Source: Microbacterium lacus (GTDB taxonomy: Bacteria; Actinomycetota; Actinomycetes; Actinomycetales; Microbacteriaceae). Taken from it: a stretch of 64,000 nucleotides of DNA. Every line of letters begins with the position of its first letter. The first letter of the stretch is position 1. Of the stretch, positions 59,795 through 64,000 are shown in pieces. Both the position numbers and the translations under genes were made by a program. The notes beneath the pieces are model-generated. The model was given only the letters and a program-made list of their open reading frames with translations, was not told where the DNA came from and did not search any database. The stretch is from positions 1-64,000 of the forward strand of contig NZ_NMUM01000019.1 in NCBI RefSeq assembly GCF_002812805.1, read 5' to 3'.

Positions 59795-60678
59795 ACGACG
59801 CGCGCGGCGGGAACTGCGGCTCGCACCCGAGCCTCGATCGCATCGATCGTGGCCGCAACCTCACCGAGCGTCTGGTCGGCGGGGAAGGCCAGCTTCGCGG
59901 CGACCATCAACTCATCGGGTCCGAGGTAGAGCGTCTTCACGTGGATCACCGAGACGGGCGCATCGCCGGACTCCAGAGCCCGCACGATCGCGGTGTGGTC
60001 GCCTTCGTTGGCACCCTCGCCGACCAGCAGGCTCTTGGTTTCGATGCCGAGGGTGATCGCCACGACGATCAGCAGCGTGCCGATCATCAGGGTGCCGAGT
60101 GCGTCGAACAGCGGGTCACCCGTGATGGCGGTCAGGCCGACGCCCAGCAGCGCAAACACGAGACCGATCAGCGCCGCGACATCCTCGAGCAGAACGACGG
60201 GCAACTCGGGTGCTTTCGCGTGACGGATGAATCCGATCCACGACTCGCCCTTGGCGCGCACCAGGTTGCTTTCGCGGACGGCGGTGCGGAGCGAGAAGGA
60301 CTCAAGTCCGATCGCGATGACCAGAACGACGAGGGGAATCCAGAGGTTCGTCACCTCATGCGGATCGATGAGCTTCTCGACGCCCTCGTAGATCGAGAAC
60401 AAGCCACCGACGGAGAACAGGATGATCGACACGACGAACGCGTAGACGTATCGTTCGCGCCCGTAGCCGAACGGATGCTCCTGGTCGGCTTTCTTGCGCG
60501 CCTTTCGACCACCGAGCAGCAGCAGGATCTGATTGCCCGAGTCGGCGAGGGAGTGGATGCCCTCGGCGAGCATGGACGCCGACCCGGAGAAGAACCACGC
60601 GACGAACTTCGCCAGGGCGATGCCGAGGTTTGCGAGGAACGCGGCGATGATCGCCTTTCCTCCGCCGGATGCACTCAC
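59698..60678 (-). CDS. Cation diffusion facilitator (CDF) metal transporter
   Basis: 326 aa, six membrane segments and a C-terminal ferredoxin-like cytoplasmic domain. CDF signature near the N-terminus: AEGIHSLADSGNQILLLLG, giving the metal-site His/Asp pair (HSLAD), then HPFGYGRERYVYAFVV. TM5 reads EDVAALIGLVFALLGVG (EDxAA variant). C-terminal VIHVKTLYLGPDELMVAAKLAF. Likely proton antiport of Zn2+, Fe2+ or Mn2+. GTG start with a weak ribosome site. Its 3' end overlaps tadA by 97 nt, which extends beyond the conserved domain. Confidence 0.9.
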   Translation of the reverse strand: MSASGGGKAIIAAFLANLGIALAKFVAWFFSGSASMLAEGIHSLADSGNQILLLLGGRKARKKADQEHPFGYGRERYVYAFVVSIILFSVGGLFSIYEGVEKLIDPHEVTNLWIPLVVLVIAIGLESFSLRTAVRESNLVRAKGESWIGFIRHAKAPELPVVLLEDVAALIGLVFALLGVGLTAITGDPLFDALGTLMIGTLLIVVAITLGIETKSLLVGEGANEGDHTAIVRALESGDAPVSVIHVKTLYLGPDELMVAAKLAFPADQTLGEVAATIDAIEARVRAAVPAARVVYLEPDILRVSKNVPSSAADSSAATPPTTSAR

Positions 60679-60691
60679 GAGGCGCGCCCTT

Positions 60692-61804
60692 TCAGTCCGC
60701 GGACTTCAGGATGATCGCCTCGGTGGGAGGCGCGGGGTCGGCGGGCTGGTCGACGTAGCCGATCACGCGCAGCAGAGCGCGGCGCACCTCGGCGGGGCGT
60801 TCGAGGTGCGGGGTGTGGCCCACACCCTCGAGGGCGATCTCGGTGACGCTGCCACCGCGGTCGGCGTAGCGCGCGAGGACGTCGCGCGTCTGCGACACCA
60901 TCGGCTGGGCCGGCGCGACCTCGGCGCCCGGCCAGTCGGGGATGATGCCGGCCTCGCCCAGATAGCCCGCGTCGAAGAACGACGTGTCGGAGACGATCGC
61001 GTCGTCCTCACCGTGGATCCAGAGGATCGGCGGCTTGGGGTCGAGATCGACGATGTTCGAGACGTCGAAGTACCGCGGCGCCAGGGCATTCATGACACCG
61101 ATCGCCCCGGCCGCGAAGCCGGGCCAGTTCTGGGACGCGACGGTCTCGCCGGGGTAGTTGCCCGTTGCGGTCGAGGTCGAGAGCATCGACTCGACCCAGG
61201 TGTCCTCGTTCTCGGACGTGTAGCCCGGAGCAACATACGCGGTGCGGAAGACACTGCGGGGCGAGGTGGGGGCATCGGTCGACGTGTCGCCCGCGATGAG
61301 TCGCTCGACGAAATCCGGGTTTGCGACGCCCGCGCCCGCTCCGGCGTCGTCGTCCGTCAAGCGCGTGCCGTCGCGCCGCGTTCCCCCGAACCCGAAGGGC
61401 GAGACGGGGGATTCGAGCGTCAGGCTCAGCACCGGGTGATCGAGCGCGTACTGCATGACAACCGCGGCGCCCAGGGCCCAGCCCACGAGGTGTGCCGGTG
61501 TCGCCTCGAGCAGTTCGAGGGTTACGTGCAGGTCGTCGCTGAAATCGCGCACCCCGCGGGTGGCGTCGACGGGGGCGTTCTCGGTCGCGCCGAATCCGCG
61601 CAGGTCGACCGCGATGATCCGCAGATCCGGCGGCAGGTCCTGCATCAGCTCCTGCCAGATCAGGCTCGACGACACCTGACCGTGCACGAACACCAGGGTG
61701 CGCTCGGGAACGGTCGTCGCTTCGTCACTTACGCGCTCGAGAATGTTCACCGTGAGTCTCGAGGTCTCGATCTGACGTGCGGTGATTCCGTCCATGATCG
61801 CCAT
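60692..61804 (-). CDS. Alpha/beta-hydrolase fold protein lacking the nucleophile serine
   Basis: 370 aa. The fold is clear: oxyanion-hole strand LVFVHGQVSSSLIW, IIAVDLRGFGATENAPVD, late acidic LWIHGEDDAIV with Asp, and GVGHTPHLERP with His. The nucleophile elbow, normally G-x-S-x-G, reads HLVGWALGAAVV with Ala110 in the serine position. The codon is GCC, so it is not a one-base change to TCC misread; one transversion (T to G) would be needed. It may be a non-catalytic or differently acting member. GAGGG lies 5 nt before the ATG. Divergent from proC, same strand as the CDF gene. Confidence 0.85.
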   Translation of the reverse strand: MAIMDGITARQIETSRLTVNILERVSDEATTVPERTLVFVHGQVSSSLIWQELMQDLPPDLRIIAVDLRGFGATENAPVDATRGVRDFSDDLHVTLELLEATPAHLVGWALGAAVVMQYALDHPVLSLTLESPVSPFGFGGTRRDGTRLTDDDAGAGAGVANPDFVERLIAGDTSTDAPTSPRSVFRTAYVAPGYTSENEDTWVESMLSTSTATGNYPGETVASQNWPGFAAGAIGVMNALAPRYFDVSNIVDLDPKPPILWIHGEDDAIVSDTSFFDAGYLGEAGIIPDWPGAEVAPAQPMVSQTRDVLARYADRGGSVTEIALEGVGHTPHLERPAEVRRALLRVIGYVDQPADPAPPTEAIILKSAD

Positions 61805-61882
61805 GATGTCCCTCTTCTCGGTGCCATCTCAGTGCCCGTGCGCAGGGCTCCTGTTACCTCGCCGATCCTAGTCCGGCCCTCA

Positions 61883-61888
61883 TAGGAT
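61883..61888 (+). promoter_or_regulatory. Leaderless -10 box TAGGAT of proC
   Basis: TAGGAT lies 6 nt before the ATG at 61895, with no Shine-Dalgarno. Confidence 0.5.
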
Positions 61889-61894
61889 GACCTG

Positions 61895-62752
61895 ATGGTC
61901 GACCACGAAGAATCCGCCCGTCCGCTTCCGTCCGTCGCCATTCTCGGGGCCGGTTCGATGGGCGGTGCGATCCTCTCCGGACTGCTCGCCTCGGGTACAG
62001 CGATCGAGGGCTGCGTCACGGTGACGAACCGGTCGCGTGAGAAGGCCGCGGCGCTCGCGGAGCTCGCGGGTGTGACCTCGATCGCCCTCGCCGACGACTC
62101 CGACGGAAACCTGCGTGCCGTCCGAGACGCCGACATCGTTCTGGTCGGGGTGAAGCCCGCCATGGTGCCCGCGCTGCTCGCCGAGATCGCCCCCGCGTTG
62201 CGTCCGGGTGCGGTTGTGGTGAGCCTGGCGGCCGGTGTCACCCTCGCGACCTTCGCCGAGGTGCTCGGCGGCGAGGTCGCGGTGATCCGCTCGATGCCCA
62301 ACACCCCGGCTGTGGTTCGCCAGGCCGTGACCGGTATCGCGTCGGGCAGTGCCGTGACCCCCGAGCAGGTGGACGCCGTTCGGCGCCTGTTCGAAACGGT
62401 GGGCGTGGTCGTCGAGGTGCCCGAGGACCAGATCGACGCCCTCGGGACGATCTCGGGGTCAGGGCCCGCCTACGTCTTCCTCCTCATCGAAGAATTCACT
62501 CGGGCGGCGATCGCGCGGGGCTTTGGCGAGAGCGAGGCGCGCCTGCTCGCCGAGCAGACGTTCATCGGTGCGGGTGCGCTCCTGGCGGCGACGGGCGAGA
62601 ACCCGGCCGAGCTGCGACGGCGGGTGACGAGTCCCGGTGGCACGACCGAGCGGGCAATCGCGGTGTTGCAGGATGCCGAGCTCGGCACTGTCTTCACGCG
62701 CGCGACCGACGCGGCTCTGGCGCGCTCTCGCGAACTGGCTGAGGGCGCCTGA
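61895..62752 (+). CDS. proC: Pyrroline-5-carboxylate reductase
   Basis: 285 aa NAD(P)H enzyme for the last step of proline synthesis. N-terminal Rossmann VAILGAGSMGGAILSGLL; VLVGVKPAMVPALLAEI; RSMPNTPAVVRQAVTGIASG; and the P5CR signature in LGTISGSGPAYVFLLIEEFTRAAIARGF and PAELRRRVTSPGGTTERAIAVL. Length normal. Single-gene unit with its own leaderless promoter. Confidence 0.95.
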   Translation: MVDHEESARPLPSVAILGAGSMGGAILSGLLASGTAIEGCVTVTNRSREKAAALAELAGVTSIALADDSDGNLRAVRDADIVLVGVKPAMVPALLAEIAPALRPGAVVVSLAAGVTLATFAEVLGGEVAVIRSMPNTPAVVRQAVTGIASGSAVTPEQVDAVRRLFETVGVVVEVPEDQIDALGTISGSGPAYVFLLIEEFTRAAIARGFGESEARLLAEQTFIGAGALLAATGENPAELRRRVTSPGGTTERAIAVLQDAELGTVFTRATDAALARSRELAEGA

Positions 62753-62782
62753 CCGACGCGCTCCATCGAGTGCGAGAGCCGG

Positions 62783-63280
62783 TCAGAGTGCCGCGGCGCT
62801 CTTCGCGGCGCTGATCTTGGCGGTGTGCTCGGCGATCGCCGTGGCTACCGAGTCGAGTGAGCGGGTGAACTGATCCAGCTCTCCCTCACTGAGATGAGCA
62901 GTGGCGCCGCGCACCATGTCGGCGAAGTCCGCGTGAATCCGCTCCATCGTGGAGTGCGCCAGCGGGGTCAGCTCGACGAAAACGCTCCGCCGATCGCCCG
63001 GGTGCTCGGTGCGAACCAGCATGTCGATCTCAACGAGCCGACGGGTGATGAAGGTGATCGCACCCGTCGTGACGTGCATGTGCGAGGCAAGTTGTTTCGG
63101 GGTGACGCGGATGTGCTCGGCGACGTAGAACAGCGCTCGCAGTTCGCTCGCTGAGAGGCCTTCTTCTTCGGCGATGCGCTCACGATTGCGGTCGAGGGCA
63201 CGCGAGAAGCGAACCGCCGCGGTGGGGAACGCGTCGAGCCGGTGGGAACGCCCGATCTGCGCCGCCATCTGCTCCGTCAT
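62783..63280 (-). CDS. MarR-family regulator, possibly CrtR-like
   Basis: 165 aa. MarR core: LSASELRALFYVAEHIRVTPKQLASHMHVTTGAITFITRRLVEIDMLVRTEHPGDRRSVFVELTPLA (recognition helix and wing). GGAGG lies 7 nt before the ATG. It is divergent from the rhodopsin gene across a perfect palindrome. In corynebacteria a MarR regulator (CrtR) divergent from the carotenoid operon senses isoprenoid pyrophosphates; the analogous position next to a retinal protein suggests, but does not prove, a similar role. Confidence 0.85.
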   Translation of the reverse strand: MTEQMAAQIGRSHRLDAFPTAAVRFSRALDRNRERIAEEEGLSASELRALFYVAEHIRVTPKQLASHMHVTTGAITFITRRLVEIDMLVRTEHPGDRRSVFVELTPLAHSTMERIHADFADMVRGATAHLSEGELDQFTRSLDSVATAIAEHTAKISAAKSAAAL

Positions 63281-63339
63281 CTGGTCTCCTCCCGAATCGT
63301 TCAGTGTAACCGCGTTTTCGGGCAGAGGTTGTAATAGCG

Positions 63340-63354
63340 ACTAACTAAGTTAGT
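63340..63354. promoter_or_regulatory. Perfect 7-1-7 palindrome between MarR and rhodopsin genes
   Basis: ACTAACT-A-AGTTAGT, a MarR-sized operator. TATAGT (63361-63366) 6 bp downstream is a likely -10 for the rhodopsin gene, so a repressor bound at the palindrome would cover the polymerase site. Confidence 0.7.
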
Positions 63355-63378
63355 AACTTGTATAGTGACTGTGATAAC

Positions 63379-63398
63379 GGAGTTCCGCCCGGAACTCC
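63379..63398 (+). other. Hairpin in the rhodopsin 5' leader
   Basis: GGAGTTCCG-cc-CGGAACTCC, a 9-bp inverted repeat starting 13 bp past the -10 and ending 7 nt before the AAGGAG ribosome site. As RNA it would form a tight stem near the 5' end of the message; as DNA it could be a second operator. Confidence 0.6.
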
Positions 63399-63417
63399 CC
63401 CGACGAAGGAGTCCTAC

Positions 63418-64000
63418 GTGATACCCGACCTCCTGACCGCCGCGCAATTCTCGACGGTTTACAACGCCCTCTCGTTGGTGATCGCCGCGCAACTGTTCAC
63501 GGCGATATTCCTGCTGATCTCGCTCCCGAGGGTCCTACCGAGATATCGGACCGCCCTCACCATCGCGCTCGTCGTCTGTGGCATCGCCGCGTACCACTAC
63601 TTCCGCATCTTCGATTCCTTCAACGCGGCCTTCACGACGGAAGCCGCGGGAGGGCTGGGTGATTACACCACGACGGCCGGAGCGGCCTTCAACGAGGGCT
63701 ACCGGTACGTGGACTGGCTGCTGACCGTCCCGCTTCTGCTGGTCGAATTGATCGCCGTGCTGGCGCTCGCCCGCCAGCTGCAGAATCGTCTCCTCATGCA
63801 GCTCGTGCCGGCATCCATCCTGATGATCGTCCTCGGTTACCCGGGCGAGATCAGCAGTGATCTCGGTGTGCGGACCGTGTTCGGAATCCTCTCCACGATC
63901 CCGTTCCTGTTCATCCTGTACGTGCTGTTCGTGCAGCTGTCCCGTTCGCTCGCGAACCAGCCCGAGGCTGTTCGCGGCAAGATCAGCCGCCTGCGGTACC
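63418..64000 (+). CDS. Microbial rhodopsin, proton-pump type (partial, cut by window end)
   Basis: 194 residues visible. GTG start with AAGGAG 6 nt upstream. Five membrane helices are seen (about 15-37, 46-66, 95-118, 124-140, 152-175). Helix C has RYVDWLLTVPLLLVE: Arg96, counter-ion Asp99, Thr103 and proton-donor Glu110, the D-T-E pump motif. His60 (AYHYFRIF) matches the conserved His paired with the counter-ion. Leu107 sits at the green-tuning position. Gly156 is 57 residues after Asp99, the spacing of the antenna-fenestration glycine in Gloeobacter rhodopsin. The Schiff-base Lys (helix G) is beyond 64000. Likely a xanthorhodopsin/actinorhodopsin-like light-driven H+ pump. Confidence 0.92.
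   Translation, partial: MIPDLLTAAQFSTVYNALSLVIAAQLFTAIFLLISLPRVLPRYRTALTIALVVCGIAAYHYFRIFDSFNAAFTTEAAGGLGDYTTTAGAAFNEGYRYVDWLLTVPLLLVELIAVLALARQLQNRLLMQLVPASILMIVLGYPGEISSDLGVRTVFGILSTIPFLFILYVLFVQLSRSLANQPEAVRGKISRLRY

Noticed and set aside
59533-60714. 393-aa plus-strand frame opposite the CDF transporter
   Set aside because: Asp/Arg/Gln-rich shadow frame. The CDF gene on the other strand has all family motifs.

Overview
This 64 kb window is high-GC DNA with dense, short-gapped, two-strand coding. Its gene set points to an actinobacterium, most likely Microbacteriaceae (Microbacterium-like). The supporting signs are a DUF222/HNH gene, an ECF42 sigma factor with its YCII partner, AldO-type alditol oxidase, and many genes whose -10 hexamer lies 6-8 nt before the start codon, as in leaderless actinobacterial transcripts. 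This is chromosomal housekeeping and catabolic sequence. I see one insertion sequence, one two-copy dispersed repeat and one REP-like pair, and no prophage, CRISPR array, tRNA or rRNA.

Layout. 1-1732 is a complete IS1182-family element inserted 9 bp before a DUF2207 membrane protein gene. 3.6-7.3 kb holds a DUF222/HNH protein, a two-copy ~155 bp repeat (possible small RNA), a glycolipid-binding-like protein, an orphan LuxR-type regulator and a GlsB-type stress membrane protein. 7.3-11.4 kb has an MMPL exporter divergent from a MarR regulator, then a flavin amine oxidase. 11.5-14.7 kb is a sulfane-sulfur unit: CoA-disulfide reductase/rhodanese fusion, a Cys-rich small protein and a CstR-like repressor with two matching operators, followed by lgt. 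14.8-17.0 kb is a PadR-controlled ABC exporter. 17-27 kb is mixed metabolism, including an ECF42 sigma/YCII pair, alditol oxidase, an AlkA-like glycosylase and an orphan winged-helix regulator preceded by a leaderless Cys-ended leader peptide.

27.3-36.6 kb is a carbohydrate island: CE7 acetyl esterase, LacI regulator, sugar ABC transporter (binding protein and two permeases), GH31 alpha-xylosidase and GH1 beta-glucosidase. Shared GAAGCGCTTC-type operators tie the regulator to the transporter. Alpha-xylosidase plus beta-glucosidase suggests import and stepwise trimming of xyloglucan (or xylan-derived) oligosaccharides. 36.7-45.9 kb has small proteins, SbcCD, an aldo/keto reductase and a purine-salvage group (nucleosidase, adenosine deaminase, nucleoside deaminase). 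45.9-49.9 kb is a two-component system, a phosphotransferase-fold protein and a secreted Pro/Ala-rich protein, all flanked by copies of a CCTAAG/CCTTAG motif.

50-62.8 kb has NAD synthetase, an MFS exporter, a large Fe-S RecB nuclease/helicase fusion, gluconokinase, upp, tadA, a CDF metal transporter, an alpha/beta-hydrolase lacking its nucleophile serine, and proC. The right edge is the most striking part. A MarR regulator diverges from a microbial rhodopsin gene across a perfect 7-1-7 palindrome. The visible rhodopsin part carries the D-T-E proton-pump motif, and the gene is cut by the window end before its retinal-binding lysine.
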